DNA of 40,915 nt from Sphingobacteriales bacterium. Lineage in GTDB: Bacteria > Bacteroidota > Bacteroidia > Chitinophagales > Chitinophagaceae. The position numbers were made by a program, and so were the translations under genes. The notes beneath the pieces were generated by a model. It was not told where the DNA came from. It was given only the letters and a program-made list of their open reading frames with translations, and did no database searches. Each line of letters opens with the position of its first letter. Position 1 is the stretch's first letter. This document shows, piece after piece, positions 1 through 8,677 of the stretch. The DNA lies in NCBI GenBank assembly GCA_023251235.1, contig JAHEZE010000008.1, positions 1-40,915 of the forward strand, in the 5' to 3' direction.

Positions 1-122
1 ACCTTATAATTAACTCCCAGCTAAGAATCCGGATGGGTAAAAAAGGGAGAAATCATATTGTGGAAGAATATAGTTTGGCTCGCTATACCAATACATTTCT
101 TAATCTGTTTAAAGAGCAATAA
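1..122 (+). CDS. C-terminal end of a glycosyltransferase (partial)
   Basis: An open frame enters from the left edge (codons in phase with position 3) and stops with TAA at 120-122. The last 39 residues include MGKKGRNHIVEEYSLARY, then a leucine/phenylalanine-rich helix ending LNLFKEQ. This resembles the closing helix of GT4-type glycosyltransferases, where a 'G..gr..v.e.fs' pattern precedes a final amphipathic helix. The stop is 12 nt upstream of the methyltransferase start, so the two are probably co-transcribed. The catalytic part lies outside the window, so the family call is an inference from the tail and from the neighbouring glycan genes. Confidence 0.55.
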   Translation, partial: LIINSQLRIRMGKKGRNHIVEEYSLARYTNTFLNLFKEQ

Positions 123-134
123 GCGAAGGATAAT

Positions 135-1013
135 ATGGAAATAAGGTATCATACAACCTGTTTGCTTTGTGGGGGAAAAAATATTAAACCTCTTAAGGGA
201 TATGAAAAACATGATCTTTTAAAATGTTCAGAGTGTTCTTTTGTGTTCATGCGGAGAATACCGACAGATGAAGAATTGGACAGCTATTATTCTGATTATG
301 GTTACGATGATGACAATATACCGGAGCCTACAAGGACCAGTTTAAATGATCTTGTAGATACATTCGGCCAGTACAGGAGGAATAATAAAATATTAGATGT
401 GGGTTGCGGAGAAGGGTGGATGCTGGAAATAGCTAAGATGAAAGGATGGGAAGTTTATGGAACTGAACTCTCTTCCAGATCCATAGAAATATGTAAAACA
501 AAAGGAATAAAAATATATGCAGGGGTCCTGAATCCTGAAAAAATGGATGTGGGTGAGTTTGACATAGTAGTCTCATCGCAAACCTTCGAACATATAAATA
601 ATCCCAATGAAGAAATCAGTAATATTAATAAACTACTTCGCAAGGGCGGGCTGTTCTATATAACTACGCCAAATTTTAATTCCTACCTGCGATTTATACT
701 TAAAGAAAAATATGATATTATTGTTTATCCTGAACATTTAACTTACTATACCAAAAGAACATTGAATAAATTGTTAAAACAAAATGGTTTTAAAAAAATT
801 AAACTAATGACTTTTGGGATAAGCCTGACACATTTTCAAAATAGTGTGGGAGAAGGTAAGCCCAAAATAAAAAAGAGCATGACCGCCGATGAACGCCTTA
901 GAAAACGGATTGCAAATTCTTTATGGCTACAGTTTATTAAGAAGAAAGTAAATAGCGTTTTGACTTATTTAGGTGTGGGTATGACATTAAAGGGATATTA
1001 TACTAAGAAATAA
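135..1013 (+). CDS. Class I SAM-dependent methyltransferase with N-terminal zinc ribbon
   Basis: A 292-residue protein. Two CxxC pairs (Cys9/Cys12 and Cys31/Cys34) form a probable zinc knuckle. The Rossmann methyltransferase core follows: motif I DVGCGEG at about 89-95, an acidic end of strand 2 (GTELS), and a post-motif segment (FDIVVSSQTFEHINNP) typical of the Methyltransf_23/11 group. Family members commonly methylate sugars or glycan precursors in O-antigen and capsule clusters. The acceptor cannot be read from sequence. It sits 12 nt after a glycosyltransferase tail and converges on the membrane protein at 1039, which supports a role in surface polysaccharide synthesis. The ATG at 135 is chosen because the zinc ribbon starts right after it. 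Confidence 0.85.
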   Translation: MEIRYHTTCLLCGGKNIKPLKGYEKHDLLKCSECSFVFMRRIPTDEELDSYYSDYGYDDDNIPEPTRTSLNDLVDTFGQYRRNNKILDVGCGEGWMLEIAKMKGWEVYGTELSSRSIEICKTKGIKIYAGVLNPEKMDVGEFDIVVSSQTFEHINNPNEEISNINKLLRKGGLFYITTPNFNSYLRFILKEKYDIIVYPEHLTYYTKRTLNKLLKQNGFKKIKLMTFGISLTHFQNSVGEGKPKIKKSMTADERLRKRIANSLWLQFIKKKVNSVLTYLGVGMTLKGYYTKK

Positions 1014-1038
1014 TCCTGGATATCTTTTAAAAATAACT

Positions 1039-2412
1039 TTATAAATTAACTGGAGCTTCTCGTTTTTTTCTTTGTTTTCTTAAAACGATTTCTTCTTTGG
1101 GCGGATTAAATAATATAAAAAGAAAAGCAGTATAAAAAGGCATGCAGGGTATCTTGTATCTTGATAAGGAGCCAAAATTAGAAGTAGAAATACCAACAGC
1201 AAAAGCGAATATGAATGTAAAAATCATGCAAAATTGCAGTGTTTCATCCGCTAATATTCTTTGTACCACCCGAATCGGGTTATTCCTGAACAGTACAGCA
1301 ACTGTAAAACCAAGAAAGAACAAAGCTTCCAGGGCTGAAAGCATCACAATGGGTTTTCTTGCTTCCCATGGGTAGGGTCTGAATAAAGTAACATTTATCC
1401 CTGCAGGAGCTTTTTCCAGCATTCCCAATAAAGTTGGATCCATATCGCCTAACGTATAACCTGATCCATCCTGCTCCATTGAAACCCTGTAGAGGTAACT
1501 ACTGGTTACAAATGATTTGGATCCAATACTCTCTAAATTGTACTCTCCAAAAGATTCTGTCTGTAATCTCCCGCCCACCAGTATAAGCCCTCCCAAAGCG
1601 CAAGCATATAAAAAATATCTGCTTATTAAAATAAGTCTTTTGTCTTTTATTTTATAGGAAAGTAATCCTACCCCCCACATCAGGGCAGCAGGTAAAAAAG
1701 CCATAACTATATACGACTTTATTCTATAAATTAAATACAGGAAAAATAAGGCAGCCAGGGTATTGCCGATAATTTTTTTGTTTTCAAAAAATATCAGGTA
1801 AACAAAATGGGTTACCCAACCGATACAGGAAAGTGTGAGAGTATCTTTCATAAAAGCGGAACCCCACACAACAACACTAGGAATAAATAAAAATGAAAAT
1901 GCCATTTGCCTGGTAAGCCGGGAATAAAGTTTTGTAAACACCACAAACATTTTCCAGATTCCAATAAATGAAAGCGCTGCATATAATACTGTTGTGGGCA
2001 GGTAGGTGTTTAAAGTAAACAACCCAAGAAATGCTCCTATTTGCGGTACAAAATAATCAGCCGGGCTTCCATACCAGTACATTTGGGCAGTATACTTGTA
2101 AACATCAGTATCGTACGGATCGGCCGATCGGGTAAGCAGCTTAAGCCAGGTGGAAAAAGAATCCTGAAATGATGAATTGATAGTTTGTGCGTGAAACCAG
2201 TAGTTGAATGTATCACCGCCTCCGTAATAGTATTGGTAAACCATTCCAATAAAAAGACCGCCAAAGATCTTTAACCCAAAGGCCCACATAAAGTATTTTC
2301 TAAGGGGGTGTTTAAGATTATAATATTTATTCCGGTAATGAACTGCAACAATAAATACTATAAAAAGGTAAAATGGGAGTAATAAATAATCAGTTATAGT
2401 AATATATTGCAT
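1039..2412 (-). CDS. Polytopic inner-membrane protein, possible polysaccharide polymerase
   Basis: A 457-residue, very hydrophobic protein with roughly ten to eleven predicted membrane helices, starting with one at about residues 9-28, and a basic cytoplasmic tail (RKQRKKR). A conserved-looking loop after the second helix carries GGGDTFNYWFHA. A later segment, SRYKIPCMPFYTAFLFIL, resembles the end of Wzy/EpsG-like or GT-C-type membrane proteins. I do not recognise a named family. Its place inside a glycan block makes a polymerase, or a glycosyltransferase using lipid-linked sugars, plausible but unproven. It is the only minus-strand gene of the block. Only 19 nt separate its start from that of the divergent asnB-like gene, so promoters must reach into coding DNA. 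Confidence 0.7.
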   Translation of the reverse strand: MQYITITDYLLLPFYLFIVFIVAVHYRNKYYNLKHPLRKYFMWAFGLKIFGGLFIGMVYQYYYGGGDTFNYWFHAQTINSSFQDSFSTWLKLLTRSADPYDTDVYKYTAQMYWYGSPADYFVPQIGAFLGLFTLNTYLPTTVLYAALSFIGIWKMFVVFTKLYSRLTRQMAFSFLFIPSVVVWGSAFMKDTLTLSCIGWVTHFVYLIFFENKKIIGNTLAALFFLYLIYRIKSYIVMAFLPAALMWGVGLLSYKIKDKRLILISRYFLYACALGGLILVGGRLQTESFGEYNLESIGSKSFVTSSYLYRVSMEQDGSGYTLGDMDPTLLGMLEKAPAGINVTLFRPYPWEARKPIVMLSALEALFFLGFTVAVLFRNNPIRVVQRILADETLQFCMIFTFIFAFAVGISTSNFGSLSRYKIPCMPFYTAFLFILFNPPKEEIVLRKQRKKREAPVNL

Positions 2413-2431
2413 AAAACTTTTACACTACAAA

Positions 2432-4333
2432 ATGTGCGGAATTGCTGGCATCGTTGCCCTTTCTGATCATGGCCGGCAACAGATTCCAAAAATACAACAA
2501 TCCATTCGAACCCTTTACACCCGTGGACCGGATGATGAAGGCATATACATTTCAGATAAAGTTGGGTTAGCTATGCGCAGGCTGGCTATCATTGATACCA
2601 GCAAAGCAGCCAACCAGCCTATGTGGGATAGTACAGGCAGATACACAATCATTTTTAACGGAGAAATATTTAACTACAGGGAATTAAAGAGTAAATACTT
2701 TTCTACTGAAGAACAAAATCGATTTAAAACCAACTCAGATACTGAATTGCTTTTGGAGTTGTTTATAAAAAAAGGCACCGATTGTCTTCCTTTACTGGAA
2801 GGTTTTTTTGCCTGGGCAATTTATGATACGAAAGAAGAAGCTTTATTGATTGCCCGGGACCGGTTTGGAAAAAAGCCACTTCACTTTTATCATGATGAGA
2901 ACAATTTTATTTTCGGATCTGAATTAAAAGCGTTGCTTGTATTTGATATTCCCAGGCAGTTAAACTATGAGGCCTTAAAATTATATCTTCAGCTTTCCTA
3001 TATACCTCAGCCATTGAGCATACTTCAGCATATAAAGAAAATAAGCCCCGGCAGTTATCTGAAATTAAATAAAGGAAAAATAGAAGAAACGAAATGGTAC
3101 ACACTTCCCGTATGCAAGGATTATTCCCAGGCATTATCTTATGCCGATGCACAAAAAGAATTGATAAAGCTGATGGAAGATGCTGTGGTGAAACGACTCA
3201 TCAGTGATGTGCCTCTTGGTGCATTTCTCAGTGGCGGAATTGATTCTTCAATTATCGTAGCATTAGCCAGCCGGCATAAAGATTCACTTAATACGTTTTC
3301 AATAGGATTTAAAGGCGAGGAATTTTTTGATGAAACCTATTATGCAGAACTCATCGCGAAAAAATTTAAAACCCGGCATGCTACTTTTTCTTTAGGAGTA
3401 GAAGATTTTCTTGCTCATATTTCTGATGTACTCAATTACCTGGATGAACCTTTTGCTGATACATCTGCTTTGCCACAGTATATTTTATGCATGGAAACAA
3501 GGAAGCATGCCACTGTTGCCATATCAGGTGATGGCGGCGACGAGGTTTTTGCAGGGTATAATAAACACCATGCAGAATGGCAGGCAAGAAGAACTTCTTT
3601 AAAAAGCAGTATCGCTAAAATGGGATATCCACTCTGGAAAGCTTTGCCAAAAAGCAGGAATACAAAACTTACCAATATATTCAGGCAATTGGAACGATTT
3701 GCTGAAGCCGCTAATCTTTCTCCAAAAGAGCGATACTGGCACTGGGCATCCACTTTTTCAAAGGAAGAAGTTAATAACCTGATGAGTGAAACCGCAAAAG
3801 AAAAAACAAATGATATTGTTATTGCTAAAATTAAAGATGAATATCTTAACGACATTTCTGAAAACGATTTTAACTCTGTATTAAAAACTGATCTCAATCT
3901 GGTATTAGCAGGGGATATGCTGGTTAAAGTAGATTTAATGAGTATGGCCAATAGTGTGGAAGTCCGTTCTCCATTTTTAGACCATCATCTGGTTGAATTC
4001 GCTTTTAGTTTGCCTTCTGATTATAAAATTGATGGACAAAGAAGAAAAAAAATTGTAAAAGATGCATTCAGGAATCTACTTCCGGGGGAAATATATCACC
4101 GGGGTAAAATGGGCTTTGAAATCCCTATGTTAAAATGGTTCAGAGAAGAAATGCATTCTTTCGTCTTTGATGATCTTTTGAACGAAAGGTTCATCAATGA
4201 ACAGGGAATTTTCAATTATGATGTAATCAGCAAATTGAAAATACAATTGCATTCAAACAGACCCGGTAATATCGTTGAACAGCTTTGGGTTTTGATTGTA
4301 TTTCAATACTGGTATAAAAAATATTTCGTGTAA
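2432..4333 (+). CDS. asnB: Asparagine synthase (glutamine-hydrolysing) / glycan amidotransferase
   Basis: A 633-residue protein, the usual length for AsnB. The N-terminal class II glutaminase begins MCGIAGIV, so Cys2 is the nucleophile after Met removal. It carries RGPDDEG (31-37) and NGEIFNY (76-82). The C-terminal synthetase domain has the ATP-pyrophosphatase loop SGGIDSS (267-273) and a later SGDGGDE. The reaction moves ammonia from glutamine to a carboxyl activated by ATP. In Bacteroidota and other bacteria such genes are frequent inside polysaccharide clusters, where they may amidate uronic acids. Its location between glycan genes favours that role over housekeeping asparagine synthesis, but sequence alone cannot decide. 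The 3' end is only 10 nt from the preferred start of the deacetylase gene. Confidence 0.92.
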   Translation: MCGIAGIVALSDHGRQQIPKIQQSIRTLYTRGPDDEGIYISDKVGLAMRRLAIIDTSKAANQPMWDSTGRYTIIFNGEIFNYRELKSKYFSTEEQNRFKTNSDTELLLELFIKKGTDCLPLLEGFFAWAIYDTKEEALLIARDRFGKKPLHFYHDENNFIFGSELKALLVFDIPRQLNYEALKLYLQLSYIPQPLSILQHIKKISPGSYLKLNKGKIEETKWYTLPVCKDYSQALSYADAQKELIKLMEDAVVKRLISDVPLGAFLSGGIDSSIIVALASRHKDSLNTFSIGFKGEEFFDETYYAELIAKKFKTRHATFSLGVEDFLAHISDVLNYLDEPFADTSALPQYILCMETRKHATVAISGDGGDEVFAGYNKHHAEWQARRTSLKSSIAKMGYPLWKALPKSRNTKLTNIFRQLERFAEAANLSPKERYWHWASTFSKEEVNNLMSETAKEKTNDIVIAKIKDEYLNDISENDFNSVLKTDLNLVLAGDMLVKVDLMSMANSVEVRSPFLDHHLVEFAFSLPSDYKIDGQRRKKIVKDAFRNLLPGEIYHRGKMGFEIPMLKWFREEMHSFVFDDLLNERFINEQGIFNYDVISKLKIQLHSNRPGNIVEQLWVLIVFQYWYKKYFV

Positions 4334-4343
4334 AAACACAGCA

Positions 4344-5318
4344 ATGCAAAAAGGGATCTTTACCATATCACTTGATTTTGAACTTTTCTGGGGAGTAAGG
4401 GATCACCGTACGATTGGGAATTATGGAGAAAATATCAAAAACGTACATCTGGTAGTTCCCAGATTACTTCAGTTGTTTGAGAAATATAGCATACACAGTT
4501 CATGGGCAACAATAGGATTCCTCTTTTTAAACAATAGAGAAGAATTACTTTCTAATTTACCAGCTTCATTTCCTGAATATGTAAAACCGGAATATGATCC
4601 ATACAATTACATCCGGCAAAATGAGTTGGAACCAGTTTACCATTTTGCATTACCGCTAATAGAACAAATAAAAAATACACCCGGGCAGGAAATCTGCACT
4701 CATACCTTTTCACACTTCTATGCGTTAGAAAAAAATACTTCTGTTGATCAGTTTACAGCAGACATAAAAGCTGCTATAAAAGCAGCTATGAAAAATAATA
4801 TTAAGATTTTAAGTATCGTTTTTCCGCGCAATCAATATTCTGATGTACATATAAAAGCCTGTCGTGATCTGGGAATACAAGTATATCGTGGAAATGAAGA
4901 GGCCGGCGCTTACAGGCCGGTATCAAGAGAAGATGAAAATGTTTTTCGCCGGGCCCTCCGATTGGCTGACACATATATAAATATAACAGGTCATCATTGT
5001 CATGAAATACCAAAACAGAATGAAATTATCAATGTACCGGCAAGTCGATTTCTGAGACCTCATAATAAGAAATTGAAATTTCTTGATAGCCTGAAATTCA
5101 ATCGTATAAAAAATAGCATGAAATATGCAGCTGACAAAGGACTTATTTATCAGCTTTGGTGGCACCCACATAATTTCGGAAGCAATATGGAGCAAAACTT
5201 TATATTCCTGGAAGATATTTTAAAAGTGTATTACCATTTAAACCTGATGAACAAAATGGTATCTCAAAATCTTAATGAAATATTTTCTCAAACCCTCTTA
5301 AAACATGAGAAAAACTAA
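4344..5318 (+). CDS. Polysaccharide deacetylase family protein (NodB/CE4-like)
   Basis: I prefer the ATG at 4344 (324 residues). The frame stays open back to 4296, but that part overlaps asnB and adds nothing conserved. The protein begins MQKGIFTISLDFELFWG, where Asp11 and Glu13 form motif 1. THTFSHF supplies the zinc-binding HxxxH pair (His120, His124). FPRN and WWHPHNFG near residue 276 match the later motifs of the CE4 subgroup seen in O-antigen clusters. Family members remove acyl groups (acetyl, sometimes formyl) from amino sugars using a bound metal. No signal peptide is visible, so it should act in the cytoplasm on a nucleotide- or lipid-linked sugar. Its last 14 nt overlap the formyltransferase gene, indicating translational coupling. 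Confidence 0.85.
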   Translation: MQKGIFTISLDFELFWGVRDHRTIGNYGENIKNVHLVVPRLLQLFEKYSIHSSWATIGFLFLNNREELLSNLPASFPEYVKPEYDPYNYIRQNELEPVYHFALPLIEQIKNTPGQEICTHTFSHFYALEKNTSVDQFTADIKAAIKAAMKNNIKILSIVFPRNQYSDVHIKACRDLGIQVYRGNEEAGAYRPVSREDENVFRRALRLADTYINITGHHCHEIPKQNEIINVPASRFLRPHNKKLKFLDSLKFNRIKNSMKYAADKGLIYQLWWHPHNFGSNMEQNFIFLEDILKVYYHLNLMNKMVSQNLNEIFSQTLLKHEKN

Positions 5319-6147
5319 AATTGTAATGCTGGCAAGGGATTGTGATTCCACTACAATTGTTTATAATTATTTAAAACAATTTTATGAATTTGATACTATT
5401 GTTCTGGAAAAAACTATTTCAAAAAGCATACAGTTCGGAAGAAGAACTAAACTTCTTGGATTCTGGACGGCTACGGGGCAGGTAGCTTTTATGATAATAA
5501 TTTTCCCTTTATTAAAATTATTCTCACAAAAAAGAAAAAATGAAATATTCAACCAGTTTCATCTTGATCTTTCACCATTGCCAGATGAATTAATCAAACG
5601 GGTTGACAAACTTAGTTCACCGGAAGCCCGTGAATTGCTAAAAAAAATGAATCCTGATCTTTTGCTGGTAAATGGAACTCGTATCATTTCTAAGAAAACG
5701 CTGGAATGCGTATCGGCTCCTTTTATGAATATTCACGTTGGCATTACTCCCTTATTCAGAGGAGTACATGGCGGTTATTGGGCAATGGCAACCGGCAGGA
5801 AAGAACTTTTTGGTATTACCCTTCATTATGTAGACCCCGGGGTTGATACAGGGGGTATAATTGAGCAGGTTTTTACCCAACCGGGAAAAAGAGATAATTT
5901 CTATACTTATCCTTATTTGGAATATGCAGTTTGTCTTCCTATACTTAAAAAAGTAATTGAAGCTTTTGTTTCAGGCCAAAAGCCAGCAATACATCAGCCG
6001 GTAACCAATGAATCGGCACTATGGTTTCATCCTACTATTTTTCAATGGTTGAGAAATATGAATAAAACATTGATCATTGTTTTCCTTTTTGCTTTTGCAG
6101 GATTATTTTCTGAGTTATTTTGTGGTACATTATGCCCCGGGTTTTAA
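5305..6147 (+). CDS. Formyltransferase family protein (Fmt/ArnA-N-like)
   Basis: A 280-residue protein with the formyltransferase signature: NIHVG (Asn142, His144), then LFRGVHGGYWA and VDPGVDTGG with Asp181, matching the Asn-His-Asp triad of Fmt and of sugar N-formyltransferases. It lacks the C-terminal OB-fold of true Met-tRNA formyltransferase, so a role in N-formylating an amino sugar is more likely. The N-terminal third (residues 1-100) departs from Fmt and includes a hydrophobic stretch at about 57-72. The last 25 residues are an odd hydrophobic tail (TLIIVFLFAFAGLF) ending inside the next gene. That tail may be recently acquired read-through sequence. It overlaps the deacetylase gene upstream by 14 nt and the GT4 gene downstream by 16 nt. 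Confidence 0.82.
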   Translation: MRKTKIVMLARDCDSTTIVYNYLKQFYEFDTIVLEKTISKSIQFGRRTKLLGFWTATGQVAFMIIIFPLLKLFSQKRKNEIFNQFHLDLSPLPDELIKRVDKLSSPEARELLKKMNPDLLLVNGTRIISKKTLECVSAPFMNIHVGITPLFRGVHGGYWAMATGRKELFGITLHYVDPGVDTGGIIEQVFTQPGKRDNFYTYPYLEYAVCLPILKKVIEAFVSGQKPAIHQPVTNESALWFHPTIFQWLRNMNKTLIIVFLFAFAGLFSELFCGTLCPGF

Positions 6148-7334
6148 GAATATTAAATCGTCTCGTTATTGGTGGTCCTTCAAAAAATGCTGTGTATTTA
6201 ACCAAATACATGCAGCCGGATTTTGACACCCTGCTGGTTATTGGTGGCAAAGAAGAGCATGAACAGGATGCCGATTTTTTGGCAATACATCATGGAATTG
6301 AACCTGTATGTATTCCGGAAATGAAAAGACCTATCTCTTTTGCTGGTGACTGGACAGCTTATAAAAAGCTAAAAAAATTGATCAATGAGTTTAAACCTGA
6401 TATTGTACATACTCATGCTGCAAAATCAGGTGCATTAGGAAGATTAGCTGCAAAACATTGTAATGTGCCGGTGATTGTTCACACATTTCATGGTCATGTT
6501 TTTCATTCTTATTTTAATTCTCTGAAAACAAATTTTTATATTAAAACGGAAAGATATCTTGCCCGGTTTAGTGATGCTATTGTTGCTATTAGTGATGTAC
6601 AGAAAAAAGAATTGTCCGGAAGTTTTAAAATAGCGGCACCTGAAAAATTTCATATCATACCTCTTGGCCTTGATCTGGATACATTTATTGATGATCAGGA
6701 AAATAAGCGCAACAAATTCAGAGATGAATTTAAACTCGAAAAAAATACTATTGCTATTGGAATTATTGGCAGGCTGGTTCCGGTAAAAAATCATATTCTC
6801 TTTTTGAAATCACTTAAGAAAGTTCTGGAGAATACCGATCAGAAAATAAAAGCATTTATTATTGGTGATGGTGAAAGCAGGGCCGGACTTGAGCAAACAG
6901 CAACGGAACTTGGAATTCCGTTTTCAATACAAACGGATAAAATACACCCTTATCCTTTAATATTTACATCCTGGCGAAAAGATGTGGATGTCATTTGTGC
7001 AGGTCTGGATATTGTGGCGCTTACTTCATTGAATGAAGGGACACCAGTGAGTCTTATTGAAGCACAGGCGGCAGGTAAACCTGTTGTTTCTACTTGGGTA
7101 GGAGGTATTTCAGATGTAGTTTTAGAAAATAAATCAGGTTTACTATCGGGAGTAAATGATGCAGAGGCATTTGCAGATAATTTATTAATACTTATTTCCG
7201 ATGCTATATTAAGAACTGCTTTCGGCAATTCAGGCCGTAGTTTTGTTCTTGCAAAATATGGATATCAACGCCTGGTGAAAGATATGAGCAGTTTATATTA
7301 CCAGTTGCTTGAAAAAAAAGATCAAAAGAGATAA
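6132..7334 (+). CDS. Glycosyltransferase family 4 (GT-B fold)
   Basis: I choose the ATG at 6132 (400 residues) because the only earlier in-frame start is a TTG at 6120. Domain 1 begins MPRVLRILNRLVIGGPSKNA, the usual acceptor-side glycine-rich loop. HTHAAKSGALGRLAA and HTFHGHVFHSY follow the GT4 pattern. Domain 2 has GRLVPVKNH, GDGESR and the EX7E motif in NEGTPVSLIEAQ, which holds the nucleotide sugar. The product should be a cytoplasmic or membrane-associated enzyme adding one sugar to a lipid-linked glycan. Donor and acceptor are not readable. It overlaps the formyltransferase gene by 16 nt and is followed by the phosphatase gene after 12 nt, so it belongs to the same operon. Confidence 0.9.
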   Translation: MPRVLRILNRLVIGGPSKNAVYLTKYMQPDFDTLLVIGGKEEHEQDADFLAIHHGIEPVCIPEMKRPISFAGDWTAYKKLKKLINEFKPDIVHTHAAKSGALGRLAAKHCNVPVIVHTFHGHVFHSYFNSLKTNFYIKTERYLARFSDAIVAISDVQKKELSGSFKIAAPEKFHIIPLGLDLDTFIDDQENKRNKFRDEFKLEKNTIAIGIIGRLVPVKNHILFLKSLKKVLENTDQKIKAFIIGDGESRAGLEQTATELGIPFSIQTDKIHPYPLIFTSWRKDVDVICAGLDIVALTSLNEGTPVSLIEAQAAGKPVVSTWVGGISDVVLENKSGLLSGVNDAEAFADNLLILISDAILRTAFGNSGRSFVLAKYGYQRLVKDMSSLYYQLLEKKDQKR

Positions 7335-7346
7335 TAAAATATTCGC

Positions 7347-8084
7347 ATGTTCAGTTTTTGGCAAAAAAATAATAAAGAACATTTTGATTTCAGCCTATTG
7401 GGTTCAGACATGCATTCACATCTTATACCCGGGATTGATGATGGGTCACAAGATTTGGAGACATCGGCAGAGTTAATAAATGGGATGGCAGCTTCAGGTT
7501 ATAAAAAGCTTATCACCACTCCGCACATTATGTGGGATATGTATAAAAATACAAGAGGGGATATCTTACAGCGATTTGATGTTCTAAAAGAAAAAATAAA
7601 GGAAAAGGGAATTGAAATTGAGTTGGGTGTTGGAGCCGAATATTATCTCGATGACTATGTAAAAGAATTATTAAAGAAAAAGGAGCCTCTGCTTACGATT
7701 AGCAATAATCTTGTTTTGGTAGAATTTTCATTGGCCAGTGAACCAATTGATCTGAGGGAGATTTTATTTGAAATGCAGATGCAGGGCTATTTACCGGTAA
7801 TTGCTCATCCCGAAAGGTATGTTTATTATGAAAGAAACAAATCATTTTTTGAAGAACTGAAAAGCTCGGGTCTTTTATTCCAGTTGAATATTCTTTCCTT
7901 AGCAGGATTTTATGGGAAATCAGCACAGGAAATGGCGAATTACTTTATTAAAAATAATTTTTATGAACTGGCAGGAACTGACCTGCATAATCAACATCAT
8001 TTGGAAGCTTTATTAAATCCTGCGTTGACTCTTTCCCTAACTAAACTGGTTGATTCCGGCAAGCTGATCAACCAGGATCTTTAA
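7347..8084 (+). CDS. PHP-type protein tyrosine phosphatase (CpsB/YwqE family)
   Basis: A 245-residue protein carrying all PHP metal-binding motifs: DMHSH, DDGS, TTPHIM, AHPERY and GTDLHN. This matches the CpsB/Wzh/YwqE family of manganese-dependent tyrosine phosphatases, which dephosphorylate the tyrosine kinase that controls chain length and export of capsule or exopolysaccharide. The partner BY-kinase (Wzc-like) is not in this window and may lie left of position 1 or elsewhere. The gene is the last in the glycan operon, 12 nt after the GT4. There is no clear terminator before the Idi gene that follows 35 nt later. Confidence 0.9.
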   Translation: MFSFWQKNNKEHFDFSLLGSDMHSHLIPGIDDGSQDLETSAELINGMAASGYKKLITTPHIMWDMYKNTRGDILQRFDVLKEKIKEKGIEIELGVGAEYYLDDYVKELLKKKEPLLTISNNLVLVEFSLASEPIDLREILFEMQMQGYLPVIAHPERYVYYERNKSFFEELKSSGLLFQLNILSLAGFYGKSAQEMANYFIKNNFYELAGTDLHNQHHLEALLNPALTLSLTKLVDSGKLINQDL

Positions 8085-8119
8085 TTTCTATTGCAAAAAT
8101 ATTTTATAGATTAATCTGG

Positions 8120-8677
8120 ATGATGAAAGATGAAATGGTAATACTGGTAAATGAAAACGATGAACCCCTGGGAGTAATGGAAAAGATGGAAGCACACAGG
8201 AACGCAATTTTGCACCGGGCCTTCAGTGTTTTTATCTTTAATCAAAAGAGTGAAATGTTGTTGCAACAAAGAGTCATACATAAATATCATAGCGGAGGAT
8301 TATGGACCAATGCCTGCTGCAGCCATCCCCGCCCGGGAGAAGAAACCATGCAGGCTGCATTAAGAAGACTAAAAGAAGAAATGGGGTTTGAAACGCCGAT
8401 AAAAAAAATATTTGATTTTGTTTATAAAGCAGAATTGGGAAATGGACTCACTGAATTTGAATTTGATCATGTGTTTGCAGGTATATACCATGACGCCGTT
8501 AAACCAGACCCACATGAAGTAACTGATTTTTGTTACAGGAAGATTCAAGAGATTCATGAATCATTGCAGACCCAGCCATTGAGATATACCACATGGTTTC
8601 ACCTTGCATTCCCCAAAGTAGCAGAGTGGTGGATCAATAATGATTCTGCGGGAAAATTAACTTTAACGGATCATTGA
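8120..8677 (+). CDS. idi: Isopentenyl-diphosphate delta-isomerase, type 1
   Basis: A 185-residue Nudix-fold enzyme that interconverts IPP and DMAPP in isoprenoid synthesis. Catalytic Cys67 sits in TNACCSHP and Glu114 in TEFEFDHVF. The metal ligands of E. coli Idi have counterparts here (His26, His32, His69, Glu112, Glu114). Length and motif spacing are those of the type 1 enzyme. A second ATG one codon later (MMK...) is equally possible. Isoprenoid supply could support undecaprenyl carrier synthesis for the glycan genes upstream, but the link may be only positional. The stop overlaps, tail to tail by 7 nt, that of the membrane-protein gene on the other strand. Confidence 0.93.
   Translation: MMKDEMVILVNENDEPLGVMEKMEAHRNAILHRAFSVFIFNQKSEMLLQQRVIHKYHSGGLWTNACCSHPRPGEETMQAALRRLKEEMGFETPIKKIFDFVYKAELGNGLTEFEFDHVFAGIYHDAVKPDPHEVTDFCYRKIQEIHESLQTQPLRYTTWFHLAFPKVAEWWINNDSAGKLTLTDH

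Noticed and set aside
3436-3951. 171-residue open frame on the minus strand inside asnB
   Set aside because: It lies wholly within a clear AsnB coding region and shows no domain pattern; it is an antisense shadow.
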